Below are positions 16,473-25,334 of a stretch of 64,000 bases of DNA, piece after piece. This stretch comes from Paracidovorax citrulli (GTDB lineage Bacteria; Pseudomonadota; Gammaproteobacteria; Burkholderiales; Burkholderiaceae_C). The DNA is taken from positions 62,001-126,000 of the forward strand of contig NZ_FNEY01000001.1 in assembly GCF_900100305.1 (NCBI RefSeq), in the 5' to 3' direction. Positions within the stretch are counted from its first letter, which is position 1, and each line of letters begins with the position of its first letter. The notes under the pieces were generated by a model that worked only from the letters and a program-made list of their open reading frames with translations, had not been told where the DNA came from and did no database searches. Both the position numbers and the translations under genes were made by a program.

Positions 16473-17663
16473 CTACTGCGGGGACGAGCCGGTCACGGGA
16501 GGTGCGAAGTGCGCCAGCGCCAGGCGCACGAACTCGATGCGCTTATGGGCGTAGGAGTCGCTGTAGGTCACCATGTTCGGGCCCGTGTCCAGCCCGAGGC
16601 ACTGGAGGATCGGCGTCATCCACGTCGGCTCTGGCGCAGGTGCTTTGGGCCGCGTGACCGCGTAGGCGGCATGCCGTTCAAGCAGCGTCTCCCCGCGCTT
16701 GTTGACGGCGCCGTGGCCGGGTTCCAGGGCCACCGGCCCCTGGCGGCGCTTTTCCAGATAGTCGCGCAGCACGCTGGCGGAGGTCGCATGCTTCATGAAG
16801 GCCGGCGGCAGCACGCTGGCGGCCAGGAATTTCACCTCGGGCTCAGCCCAGGAGTCCGATGGCCGGGGCGCAAGTGCCTGCTGATGGAGGTCCGCGATCG
16901 CGGTGGCGGAGGCCATCTTTCTGGCGGCCGACAAGGCGAAGATCGTGCACCCCTCGCTGGATTTCTGGGCATGGGTGAAGACGACATGGGCCCGCAGCTG
17001 CACGTGGGGTTCGGCAAAGTTCCGCTTCCGTTCGAGAAACCATTGCAATTGGCCGAGCACACGCTGCCATATGTCGGTATGCGCCTTCTCGGTGATGCTG
17101 TCCGCAGCAAGGCTGTCCACGACCACGAACGAGGCCGCATGTTCCGCGCACCGTATGCTGGCGGCGGACCGGTGCTTGCCGTCCCGGTCGAAGATCGCAT
17201 TCCACTGCGCCTGATTCTGCATGCCCTGCAGGAGGTGGGACACCAGGCCCGATTGCGCCAGCCCTGTGCATCGCTGGTCGAATTCGAAGGCGTACCTGCG
17301 CAATTGCAGCGATGGATCAGCGGTGTTGAGTGCCTGCATCAGGTCGTCGAGGTGGTACATGTCCTCGTTGGTGTCGCCCGTGACCGGGCGTTCCGTCCTG
17401 TCCGCCATCCGGCTTTCCAGGAGGCGCAGGTAAGACAGCAGGTGCGGCTTGCGCTGTGCGGCCAACTCCTCGTCGAAATCCGGACCGCGGCGGCGGGTGG
17501 GCGCCGCACCGTGCACCGGGCGCGCCTCCAGTCCTTGCGGCGAAGCAAGCCGGCTGCTGGAGCCGGGCGAGCGCGAGGCCTCACGTCCCCCCTCCGCTGC
17601 GTTTTGCGGTGGAGGACATGGCAAACCGGTATCGCGCCGGGTGGAATGCAGGGGCGTCAGCAT
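16473..17663 (-). CDS. YopJ-family type III effector acetyltransferase
   Basis: Probable secreted effector of 396 residues. The N-terminal 60 residues are Ser/Pro/Arg-rich and disordered-looking, as in type III secretion signals. The catalytic triad of YopJ-family Ser/Thr/Lys acetyltransferases is visible: H164 in DGKHRSAAS, an acid at D183 in VVVDS (spacing 19, the same as His109-Glu128 of YopJ), and C239 in SSEGCTIFALSAARK. PPAFMKHATSAS with K291 looks like the conserved autoacetylated lysine region. GC content is visibly lower than in the neighbours, suggesting acquisition. ATG 17663 is chosen although the frame opens at 17813, because a PIP-like promoter lies inside the longer version. 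No Shine-Dalgarno is seen. Such effectors modify host immune kinases or transcription factors. Confidence 0.85.
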   Translation of the reverse strand: MLTPLHSTRRDTGLPCPPPQNAAEGGREASRSPGSSSRLASPQGLEARPVHGAAPTRRRGPDFDEELAAQRKPHLLSYLRLLESRMADRTERPVTGDTNEDMYHLDDLMQALNTADPSLQLRRYAFEFDQRCTGLAQSGLVSHLLQGMQNQAQWNAIFDRDGKHRSAASIRCAEHAASFVVVDSLAADSITEKAHTDIWQRVLGQLQWFLERKRNFAEPHVQLRAHVVFTHAQKSSEGCTIFALSAARKMASATAIADLHQQALAPRPSDSWAEPEVKFLAASVLPPAFMKHATSASVLRDYLEKRRQGPVALEPGHGAVNKRGETLLERHAAYAVTRPKAPAPEPTWMTPILQCLGLDTGPNMVTYSDSYAHKRIEFVRLALAHFAPPVTGSSPQ

Positions 17664-17723
17664 GGGGGTGGGAGCGGATGCTTGGGGTGTGCCTGGACGC
17701 GTTGGGGGGCGACGGGTGGCACC

Positions 17724-17786
17724 AACATATTCGCAAGGCGGTGTAGATGTGCTGTGCCGTGCGAAGCCATGCGCTGACAGCGCGAA
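17724..17786 (-). promoter_or_regulatory. PIP-box-like promoter of the YopJ-family gene
   Basis: On the minus strand TTCGC (17786-17782), 16 bases, TTCGC (17765-17761). The HrpX consensus is TTCGB-N15-TTCGB, so the spacer is one base too long. A -10-like TATGTT (17729-17724) starts 31 bases after the box, the spacing expected for PIP promoters. The leader to the ATG would be about 55 bases. Confidence 0.5.
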
Positions 17787-17854
17787 GCCTCCCTGCGGCC
17801 GCGGAGGGGCCATATTCCGGGCGTATAGTCGCCAGCGACTTTTATGCCCCGCCC

Positions 17855-18316
17855 ATGTCTCTTTCCTCCTCCCTCACCATCGCCCAGATGAACCCCGACG
17901 GCAGCGTGCCCGTGCCCGAATCGCCGGATGCCGCCGCCAACGCGGCCGTGGAGGCGCTGCGCCGCGAGGAGGAGGCCGAGGCCTTGAAGCAGCGGCTGGA
18001 GTCGCTGCAGGAAGTGCTGGACAAGCCGCTCAGCGAGATCCTGGCCGAGCGTGACCGGTTCAAGGAAACGGCGGCGGCCTGGGACGCCTTCGCCGCGATG
18101 TGGGTGCTGTCGCAGCGCGCCATGCGCAGCGTGGCGATGGAGCTCGCCGCGCAGCAGGGCGTGCCCCAGGAAGAGGTGGTGGCGCGGGCGCTGGCCTGCG
18201 CGAACCGGGTGCTCAATACCGAGGACGAGGACCTGGGCGGCTCCATCGCGCCGGCGCAGATGGCGCACATCGCGCGGCACCGCGCCTTCCTGCGCAAGCA
18301 GTTCCGCCAGGGCTGA
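17855..18316 (+). CDS. Conserved hypothetical protein with charged helix
   Basis: A 153-residue soluble protein. The start at 17855 gives MSLSSSLTIAQMN. Residues about 35-75 form a charged, probably coiled-coil helix (ALRREEEAEALKQRLESLQEVL). The rest is helical with WDAFAAMWVLSQRAMRSVAMEL and ends basic. I recognise no catalytic motif or known domain. It is divergent from the effector gene and converges with the GST. Its codon use is like the high-GC core genes, so it is probably a resident gene. Confidence 0.75.
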   Translation: MSLSSSLTIAQMNPDGSVPVPESPDAAANAAVEALRREEEAEALKQRLESLQEVLDKPLSEILAERDRFKETAAAWDAFAAMWVLSQRAMRSVAMELAAQQGVPQEEVVARALACANRVLNTEDEDLGGSIAPAQMAHIARHRAFLRKQFRQG

Positions 18317-19003
18317 TCAGCGCCCGAGCCGGTAGGGTTCCTCGAAATCCAGGAAGTCCTGTTCGGCCAGCGCCGCGTCGATCCACGCCTTCACGCCGGG
18401 CCGCGAGGCCACGTGCTCCACGTAGGCGGCGATCGGCTCCGGCACGGGCAGGGCATAGGTGCGCAGGCGCATGCACACGGGCGCGAAGAAGGCGTCCGCG
18501 ATGGTGAACCGGTCCCCGAAGAGCAGCGGGCCGCCGTGCTCGCGCAGCAGGGCGCCCCACATTTCCACGAGGCGCTGCACGTCGGCGCGCACGCCGGGCC
18601 GGTCGCGCCAGAGCAGGGCGCCCGTCTCCGGCAGATGGGCCTCGATGTTCATGGGGCAGGCGCTGCGCAGCGCGCCGAAGCCGCTGTGCATCTCGGCGGT
18701 CACGCTGCGCGCCTGCGCACGGGCCGCCGCGTCCCGGGGCCACAGGTGCCTGTCGGGATACCGTTCCGCAAGGTATTCGGCGATGGCGAGCGTGTCCCAC
18801 ACGGTGATGCCGCCATCGACGAGCACGGGCACCTTGCCGGCAGGGCTCACGGCCTGCAGGGTCTGCTTGAAGCGGGAGCCGGGCTCGAAGCTGTCGAAGC
18901 GCACGGCCACTTCCTCGAAGGGAATGCCCGCCTCGCGCAGCAGCACCCAGGGGCGCATGGACCAGGAGGAGTAGTTCTTGTTGCCGATGTAGAGCTGGAG
19001 CAT
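18317..19003 (-). CDS. Glutathione S-transferase
   Basis: GST of 228 residues. The thioredoxin-like N-terminal domain has LYIGNKNYSSWSMRPWVLL, with the serine in SSWSMR the likely glutathione-activating residue, and GKVPVLVDGGITVWDTLAIAEYL, the conserved cis-Pro and Glu/Asp-Ser-type glutathione site. An all-helical C-terminal domain follows. The NKNYSSWS signature is shared with a widespread bacterial GST group of unknown substrate. The stop lies one base from the preceding convergent gene. Confidence 0.92.
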   Translation of the reverse strand: MLQLYIGNKNYSSWSMRPWVLLREAGIPFEEVAVRFDSFEPGSRFKQTLQAVSPAGKVPVLVDGGITVWDTLAIAEYLAERYPDRHLWPRDAAARAQARSVTAEMHSGFGALRSACPMNIEAHLPETGALLWRDRPGVRADVQRLVEMWGALLREHGGPLLFGDRFTIADAFFAPVCMRLRTYALPVPEPIAAYVEHVASRPGVKAWIDAALAEQDFLDFEEPYRLGR

Positions 19004-19171
19004 GGGCAGCACTCGCAGGGGGTGAAAGGGAAGGCCGATGCTAGGGCCATGCGCCGCGCCTGCCAATGCCGTATGTCCCGCCGATTGATACATGCCGCGC
19101 ATCAATGCAACGCGGCGCCGGGCGGCCTGCGGCACAATCCGCCGCTGCCTTTTCCTTTCCAGTCCTCGCCC

Positions 19172-20995
19172 GTGCCGCGGCCCCTGCGCGCCAGGCCATT
19201 GCGTCCCGTGCCGGTTTTTCCTTCCGCCCGCCTGCTGCTTTTGCGCACCGCCGCCCTGGCGTGGCTGTGCATGGTCCTCGCGGCGCCCGCCGCGCAGGCG
19301 GCAGCCGTCGAGCCTGCGGGGCTCGCGGCGCGCGAGGGCGGAATTTCGCTCGTACCCCACATGGAGGTGCTGGAGGACCCCGGCCGACGCCTCGGGATCG
19401 GCGACATCCTCGCGCCGGAGAACGCGGCACGCTTCGCCCATCCCGACGATCCCCTGCGGGGCGCCGAGGCCGACCGGGTGCTCTGGTTCCGCGTGCAGCT
19501 GCGCCTGGCCGATCCGGCGGACGCCCTGCGCGAATGGCTGCTGGTCGTGCCCACGGTGTCCACCCACGATCTGCGCTTCTACGGGCCCTACGGCCCGGAC
19601 GGCCGCGCGCTGGCGCCGCCCGTGGTGACGGGCATGCGCCATCCGTGGGCCACGCGGCCGGCGGGATCGGAGCAGATGGCCTGGCGCTTCCGGCTGCCGG
19701 ATGAGCGGACGTACACGGCGTACTTCCGCGTGGAATCGACCTTCGCCCGTTTCTATGCCGCCAGGGCCTGGGATCTGGCCGACTACCTGCAGGCCACGCA
19801 GGACAAGCGCATGTTCGACGGTGCCTGCTATGGCCTGCTGCTGGGCCTGCTGGCCTTCAGCCTCGCGATGCTGCTGGTGTTCCGCGAGGGCATCTATGCC
19901 TGGTATTCGCTCTCGTGCGCCTGTGCCCTGCTGGCGCTGGCCAGCCTGAACGGGCACACGCTGCGCTATCCGTTCGCCCACTGGCCGGCGGCAGCGGGCC
20001 TCTTCTACACCCTGGCGCCGCCGCTTTGGGCCATGTCCAAGCTGCTGTTCGGGCGCAGCCTGCTGCGCCTCTCGCACTACGCGCCGCGCATCGATCGCCT
20101 GGTGCTCGCACTGGTCGCGGCGCTGGGCGCGGCGACCGTGTACGGGCTGTCCGGCCCCCATCCGCTCTGGCTGTTCCGGGCCGTGCAGGCGTCGGTGATG
20201 GTGTCCACCGTGGTGCTGGCCGCCGGCGCGCTGATCGCGATGCGCAGGCGCTACTGGCCCGCCGTGCTCTACAGCGCCGGCGTGCTGCTGCTGTTGCTGG
20301 GCATCTGCGCGATCATCGTCGCGAGCTGGGGCTGGGTGGCCTGGACGCCGGGCCAGATGGACCTGACCCAGGCCGCGCTCGTGGCGGAAACCGTCATCTT
20401 CGCCGCCGCCATGGCGTCGCGGCTGCGCATGCTCCGCATGTCCGAACAGGCGCTCGGCCGGCGTACCCGCGAACTGGTGGAGGTGCTGGGCACGGACGCC
20501 CTCACGGGCGCGGCGAACCGCGCCGGACTGGCGCGCCGTGCCGGGGCGGCCCTGGAGGCCGGCGAGCCGTTCACGCTCATGCTGCTGGACCTGGACGGCT
20601 TCAAGGCCGTGAACGATACCTACGGCCATGCGGCGGGCGACGCCGTGCTGGTGGCCCTGGTGCAGCGCCTGCGCGCCCTGCTGCGCGAAGGCGACCTGAT
20701 CGCACGCCTGGGCGGCGACGAATTCGCCGTGCTCCTGGCCGGATCACCGCCGCGCACGGCCCTCGCGGACAAGGCCCGCGCCATGGCCCATGCCGTGGCC
20801 GTGCCCCTCGGCTTCGAAGGCCGGAACCTGTCGGTGGGCCTCAGCGTGGGCATCGCCAGCCATCCCGGCGACGGCCAGACCCTGGAATCCCTGCTGCGCG
20901 CCGCCGACGCCGCCATGTACGCCAGCAAGCGCCGCGGCCCGCAGGCCGGGGCGGAGTGCTTCGCCTTCGCGAGCGACTTGCCCCCGGCGCCCTGA
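19172..20995 (+). CDS. 7TM-DISM sensor diguanylate cyclase (GGDEF)
   Basis: Membrane protein of 607 residues that makes cyclic di-GMP. A signal sequence (about 1-45) is followed by a periplasmic 7TMR-DISMED2-like domain (about 50-205), seven membrane helices (about 215-400), and a cytoplasmic GGDEF domain. The active site is RLGGDEF. An inhibitory RxxD site (REGD) lies five residues before it, so product feedback is expected. The GTG at 19172 gives a proper signal sequence; no other start is near. The DISM ligand is unknown, though related domains bind carbohydrates. It is divergent from the GST. Confidence 0.92.
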   Translation: MPRPLRARPLRPVPVFPSARLLLLRTAALAWLCMVLAAPAAQAAAVEPAGLAAREGGISLVPHMEVLEDPGRRLGIGDILAPENAARFAHPDDPLRGAEADRVLWFRVQLRLADPADALREWLLVVPTVSTHDLRFYGPYGPDGRALAPPVVTGMRHPWATRPAGSEQMAWRFRLPDERTYTAYFRVESTFARFYAARAWDLADYLQATQDKRMFDGACYGLLLGLLAFSLAMLLVFREGIYAWYSLSCACALLALASLNGHTLRYPFAHWPAAAGLFYTLAPPLWAMSKLLFGRSLLRLSHYAPRIDRLVLALVAALGAATVYGLSGPHPLWLFRAVQASVMVSTVVLAAGALIAMRRRYWPAVLYSAGVLLLLLGICAIIVASWGWVAWTPGQMDLTQAALVAETVIFAAAMASRLRMLRMSEQALGRRTRELVEVLGTDALTGAANRAGLARRAGAALEAGEPFTLMLLDLDGFKAVNDTYGHAAGDAVLVALVQRLRALLREGDLIARLGGDEFAVLLAGSPPRTALADKARAMAHAVAVPLGFEGRNLSVGLSVGIASHPGDGQTLESLLRAADAAMYASKRRGPQAGAECFAFASDLPPAP

Positions 20996-21117
20996 CAGTC
21001 ACTGCCTGGCCTTGCCTTCGGTGCGTTGGCATGGAGATGGCTCCGTGCGACGGTTGCCTGGCGTGCGGCCCTGGAACCCGCACTGCACGGAGGCGCCGAA
21101 GGCGGCTCAGGGGGGAG

Positions 21118-21693
21118 TCACTTCAATGGCCAGACGACCCCGTTGTCATTGAGAATTGCGTCGAGTGGCAGGTCGTGAGGCTCTGGTTCAAAGTCTTCCA
21201 GGAAGCCGTGGGTGAACCCCAGCCCCACGGTGGTGGGCACCGGGTACAGCGTGGCGAGCGTACGGTCGTAGAAGCCGCCGCCATATCCCAGGCGGTAGCC
21301 GCCGGGGCCGTAGCCCACGCAGGGCACGAACAGCAGGGTGGGCACGATGACCTCGGTGTCCTTGGGCTTCGGGATGCCATAGGCATCCTCTTCCATCGGG
21401 CAGCCGGGATACCATGCGTGGAAGGTGAGGGTCTTGTGTTCCTTGTTCACCACCGGCAGGCCGATGCGGCGGCGCTGGGGCTCGTCCAGCAGTTCGCCAT
21501 CCTCCTTCCAGCGGTGCAGCGCGGGCAGGGGGTCGAACTCGCCCTTGATGGGCCAGTAGGCGCCGATGACGGTGTCCGGGCGGTCCACCAGCCAGATGCG
21601 CATCACGCGTTGCAGAAGATCGGCCCGCTGTAGGCGGTCCGGCAGGTTCAGGCGTTCCTCGATCAATGCGCGTCGCAGGGCTGTTTTGTCCAT
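21118..21693 (-). CDS. 5-formyltetrahydrofolate cyclo-ligase
   Basis: Enzyme of 191 residues that uses ATP to convert 5-formyl-THF into 5,10-methenyl-THF (FAU1/YgfA type). The N-terminal KTALRRALIEERLNL is basic and helical; GAYWPIKGEFDPLP is the substrate region; and the family signature GYGPGGYRLGYGGGFYDRTL is intact near the C-terminal third. The ATG at 21693 is chosen; a TTG at 21708 would overlap the neighbouring start. It is divergent from the lytic transglycosylase, with only 14 bases between starts. Confidence 0.93.
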   Translation of the reverse strand: MDKTALRRALIEERLNLPDRLQRADLLQRVMRIWLVDRPDTVIGAYWPIKGEFDPLPALHRWKEDGELLDEPQRRRIGLPVVNKEHKTLTFHAWYPGCPMEEDAYGIPKPKDTEVIVPTLLFVPCVGYGPGGYRLGYGGGFYDRTLATLYPVPTTVGLGFTHGFLEDFEPEPHDLPLDAILNDNGVVWPLK

Positions 21694-21695
21694 CA

Positions 21696-21701
21696 CATAA
21701 T
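21696..21701 (+). promoter_or_regulatory. -10-like hexamer of the lytic transglycosylase gene
   Basis: CATAAT ends six bases before the ATG at 21708. It overlaps the first codons' upstream side of the divergent cyclo-ligase, so the space holds little else than this element. Confidence 0.45.
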
Positions 21702-21707
21702 TCCCCA

Positions 21708-23690
21708 ATGCAATTGCTCACGATTCTGACATCGCTCCTGGCTGCCGCGGCGTTCGCCTCCGCGTCGGCGCCTGTCCAGGCCCAAAACCGGGGCGATGAG
21801 GCGCTGTTACAAATGCAGCAGGCCTACCGCAAGGGCGACCGCGCGCGGCTCGCGCAGCTCCTGCCGGACGTGCGCGGCCACGTGCTGGAACCCTGGGGCG
21901 CCTACTGGGAACTGCGCGCCCGGCTCGACCAGGCCACGCCGCAGGACGTGTCGGCCTTCCTGCAGCGCTACGCCGGCACCTACCAGGAAGACCGGCTGCG
22001 CAACGACTGGCTGCTGCTCGTCGGCCAGCGCCGCGACTGGGCGCAGTTCAGCGAATTGCATGCGCTCTACCGCATGAACGACGACCGCGAAGTGCGCTGC
22101 TACGCCCTGCTCGTGGACCAGATCAAGGGCTCCGCGGCCCCCGGCGCGGCCGACGAGGTATTGCGCAACTGGTACGGGTTGCGCGAGGCGGACGACGGCT
22201 GCACGCACGCCGCGGCCGAGTTCTTCTCCGACAAGCGCATCGCTGCGCTGGACGTGTGGCGCAAGGCCCGGCTGGCGGCCGAGGCCAATCGTGCGCGCGC
22301 CACGCGCAATGCGGTCGGTATCGTCGCTCCCGAGGCGCTGCCGCTGCTGCGCGACGTGTTCGACGCGCCCGCCAAGTTCCTCGCGAGCCGTGCCACGGCA
22401 CCGGGCCGCATGCGGCAGGAACTGGTGGTGCTGTCCCTCATCAAGATGGCGATGTCGGACCCCGGCACCGCGGCCCGCCTGCTGGATTCCAAATGGGGTC
22501 CGCAGCTCAGCCCGGAAGAGCGCAACTGGGTGTGGGGCGTGATCGGCAAGCAGTCCGCCGTGGCGCTGTCGCCGGACGCGCTGGGCTATTTCGGCAATGT
22601 CTCCAGGGATGCCGACCTGACCGACGACATGCTCGGCTGGAAGGTGCGCGCCGCCCTGCGCGCGGGCCAGTGGAAGCAGGTGGCCCGCGCCATCGACGCG
22701 ATGAGCCCGGCGGGGCGGCAGGATCCCGCATGGACCTACTGGCGTGCGCGGGCCTGGCTGTCCAACCGCCCGGGCGACGAAGACCGGGCGAAGGCGCGCG
22801 AACTGCTCGAACGCATCGCGGGCCCGGGCGGCTTCTACGAGCAGCTCGCACTGGAGGAACTCGGCCAGCGCGTGGTCCCGCCCGCGCCGCCGCTGCCGCC
22901 CACGCCCGAGGAAAAGGCCGCCGCGCGCGCGAACCCGGGCTTCGTGCGCAGCCTCTACGCCATCGGCCTGGGGTTGCGGCACGAAGGCGTGCGCGAATGG
23001 AACTACACCACCAACCTGCACTCGCCGGGCGGCATGGGCGACCGGGAACTGCTCGCCGCCGCCGATCTCGCCTGCCAGCGCGAGATCTGGGACCGCTGCA
23101 TCAACACCAGCGAACGCACCAAGTCGTTTGCCGACGTGGGCCAGCGCTTCCCCATGCCATTCCGCAGTGCGGTCGTGGCGCGCGCTCAGTCCATCGGACT
23201 GGACCCGGCTTACGTCTATGGTCTCATCCGCCAGGAAAGCCGCTTCATCATGGATGCCCGCTCGGGCGTCGGCGCGTCGGGCCTCATGCAGGTCATGCCG
23301 GCCACCGCGCGCTGGACGGCCCGCAAGATCGGCATGGCGGATTTCACGCCCGAGCAGATCAACGACCGCGACACCAACATCGCCATCGGCACGGCCTACC
23401 TCAAGCTCGCTCTCGACGACTTCGAGGGCTCCATGCCCATGGCTGCGGCCGCCTACAACGCCGGTCCCGGCCGGCCGCGCAACTGGCGCAACGGTCCTGT
23501 GCTGGAGGCCGCGATCTGGGCCGAGAACATCCCGTTCTCGGAAACACGCGATTACGTCAAGAAGGTGCTCTCCAACACCACGATGTATGCCGCGATCCTG
23601 ACGGGCCAGCCACAGTCGCTCAAGGGCCGGCTCGGCAACGTGGGCCCGCGCGACGCGGCCACGCCGGACCCGAGCCGCGAACTGCCCTGA
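21708..23690 (+). CDS. Soluble lytic murein transglycosylase (Slt70 type)
   Basis: Periplasmic enzyme of 660 residues that cleaves peptidoglycan with formation of 1,6-anhydro ends. A signal peptide spans about 1-24 (cleavage near PVQAQ). A long all-helical superhelix covers about 25-460, as in E. coli Slt70 (645 residues). The catalytic SLT domain lies at about 485-620, with the Glu in LIRQESRFIMDARS, GLMQVMPATA, and MAAAAYNAGPGRPRNW. It acts alone in the locus. The transcript is probably leaderless. Confidence 0.95.
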   Translation: MQLLTILTSLLAAAAFASASAPVQAQNRGDEALLQMQQAYRKGDRARLAQLLPDVRGHVLEPWGAYWELRARLDQATPQDVSAFLQRYAGTYQEDRLRNDWLLLVGQRRDWAQFSELHALYRMNDDREVRCYALLVDQIKGSAAPGAADEVLRNWYGLREADDGCTHAAAEFFSDKRIAALDVWRKARLAAEANRARATRNAVGIVAPEALPLLRDVFDAPAKFLASRATAPGRMRQELVVLSLIKMAMSDPGTAARLLDSKWGPQLSPEERNWVWGVIGKQSAVALSPDALGYFGNVSRDADLTDDMLGWKVRAALRAGQWKQVARAIDAMSPAGRQDPAWTYWRARAWLSNRPGDEDRAKARELLERIAGPGGFYEQLALEELGQRVVPPAPPLPPTPEEKAAARANPGFVRSLYAIGLGLRHEGVREWNYTTNLHSPGGMGDRELLAAADLACQREIWDRCINTSERTKSFADVGQRFPMPFRSAVVARAQSIGLDPAYVYGLIRQESRFIMDARSGVGASGLMQVMPATARWTARKIGMADFTPEQINDRDTNIAIGTAYLKLALDDFEGSMPMAAAAYNAGPGRPRNWRNGPVLEAAIWAENIPFSETRDYVKKVLSNTTMYAAILTGQPQSLKGRLGNVGPRDAATPDPSRELP

Positions 23691-23757
23691 GAACGGACGG
23701 GAGCGCCACGCGCGCTCCGTCCAGCGGCAACGCCGGCCTGGCCCTGGCCCGCTCCCT

Positions 23758-24710
23758 TCAGGCGTTGTGCAGCGTCTCCCCTTCCAGCCGGGCGGCTCCG
23801 CTGCGCACGAGGTCGTGCACCAGCGCCTCCTGCCATGCGGGGCGGGGCCGGTCCGCGAAATGGCCGGCATGGAGCAGGCCGAAATACGGCGTGGCCTCGG
23901 CCCAGGCGTGCAGCCGGGCGAGCGGCACGCTCTGCCATTCGAGCAGCTTGTACTTGATCAGCACCTTGGCGGCATAGAGCGCGTGCCGCTCCGGCGCGCG
24001 CACGAACCCGTCGAGCCGGCGCCGCGCGGCGCCGAGCGCGCGCTCCACGTCGGTGAACACGGAACCGTGCCCGGGCACGACGGTGCGCGGCGCCAGCCCG
24101 GCGATCAGGTCCAGGGTGGCTGCGACATCCTCGAACGCGTGCTCGCCTTCCAGTTCAGGAAACACCACGCCGAAGCCGTTCTCCCAGAGCGCGTCGGCCG
24201 ACAGCAGCACCCGGTGCCGGGGCTCGAACAGCACCACGGAATGCGTGTCGTGCCCGGGCGCGGCATGGATCTGCCAGTCGTGCGCGCCCAGGCGCACCGT
24301 GCCTCCGGGCTGCAGCAGGCCGTCCATGCGAAAGCGCGGGCAGTCCTGCCCCGTGGGCGTATAGCTCAGGGCCTGCGGATCCCAGTCGCGCACGTGTTCG
24401 GCCTGCCCGGGCGGCACCAGGTGCGCGCCGCCGGCCAGGCCTGCTGCAGCGCCGCGTTCCCGCCGCAGTGGTCGCTGTGCAGGTGGGTGTTGGCGATGAG
24501 CGCCAGGGGCCGGCCCTCCAGGGCGGCCGCCACCAGCGCCACCGTCTGGGCCGCATGCGCGCAGTAGCCCGTGTCCACCACGGCCGCCGCGTCTTCTCCC
24601 ACGCAGACGATGTTGTTGGCCGAAAGCCAGCCGCGTTCGAGCACCGTGGTGCCGGGCGGCAGGAGCGGCGCGGTGCCGCCGACGGGGGCCTGGGGCGTGG
24701 GGATGTGCAT
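23758..24710 (-). pseudogene. MBL-fold metallo-hydrolase, frameshifted
   Basis: The gene reads as a metallo-beta-lactamase-fold hydrolase in two frames. The first (from ATG 24710) ends its good part with the zinc motif NTHLHSDHCGG and ALQQAWPAART. The second continues VPPGQAEHVRDWDPQALSY, then AAPGHDTHSVVLFEP and VVPGHGSVF. The shift falls at about 24418-24424; one extra C on the coding strand would restore RTLVPPGQ. Joined, the product would have about 316 residues, normal for a hydrolase of the glyoxalase-II-like group. It is either a recent inactivation or a sequencing error in a GC-rich run. Confidence 0.8.
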
Positions 24711-24941
24711 GGGAAGAGCCTCTGCGGGAAAGTATGGCACCGGCCCCCGCCGTTCATCCATCCGGCGCAACCCTTCGCGCCGCCCCGCATCCGGCGATGT
24801 CGGGCGATCCGTTGTTCGCCGGGACGGTCAGCCTGCTCTACGGCGTGTTCGCGGGAGCCGGCGCGGGGCGGGCACTGCGCCTGCTGGGCTTGTGGTGGTC
24901 CGCGCGCGGTGCCATGCCGCTGGGACGCACCTGAAGTCCGG

Positions 24942-25334
24942 TCAGAACGTCACGCCCGCGCAGAGGATCACGTTGGCGTAGGGCGTGCACTCGCCCGTCC
25001 GCACCACGGCGCGCGCATCGCGCGTGAGGCGCTTGAATTCCTCGTGCGACAGGGTCTGCGGGGCCACGGGCAGCGCGCCGGCCCAGCCGGGCAGGGCCCC
25101 GCCAGCGCGCTCCACCGCCTCGGTGGCGACCAGGGCGCGCTCCACCTGCATTTCGGAGAGCACGGCGGCCAGCACGTCGGCCACCGCGGGCAGCCCCGGG
25201 GTCACGGCCAGGTCGATGCGCAGGGGGCCGGGCGGAATCGGCAGGCCGGCATCGCCGATGACGATCATGTCGCCATGGCCCAGGGCGGCGATGGCGCGGG
25301 ACAGGTCGGCGTGCAGCAGTGCGGTGCGTTTCAT
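24942..25334 (-). CDS. rbsD: D-ribose pyranase
   Basis: RbsD of 130 residues (E. coli 139). It interconverts pyranose and furanose forms of ribose so that RbsK can use the sugar. Typical segments are the N-terminal [22 protein letters not shown] with the catalytic His, [11 protein letters not shown], and the C-terminal [21 protein letters not shown]. The start overlaps the rbsK stop (ATGA). It is the last gene of the ribose operon. Confidence 0.95.
   Translation of the reverse strand: MKRTALLHADLSRAIAALGHGDMIVIGDAGLPIPPGPLRIDLAVTPGLPAVADVLAAVLSEMQVERALVATEAVERAGGALPGWAGALPVAPQTLSHEEFKRLTRDARAVVRTGECTPYANVILCAGVTF

Noticed and set aside
17664-17813. The 50-codon N-terminal extension of the YopJ-family frame
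   Set aside because: It contains the PIP-like box and -10 element, so translation most likely begins at 17663.
24797-24934. A 45-codon plus-strand frame with a hydrophobic stretch between the broken hydrolase and rbsD
   Set aside because: It is short, has no clear ribosome site or family, and may be chance.
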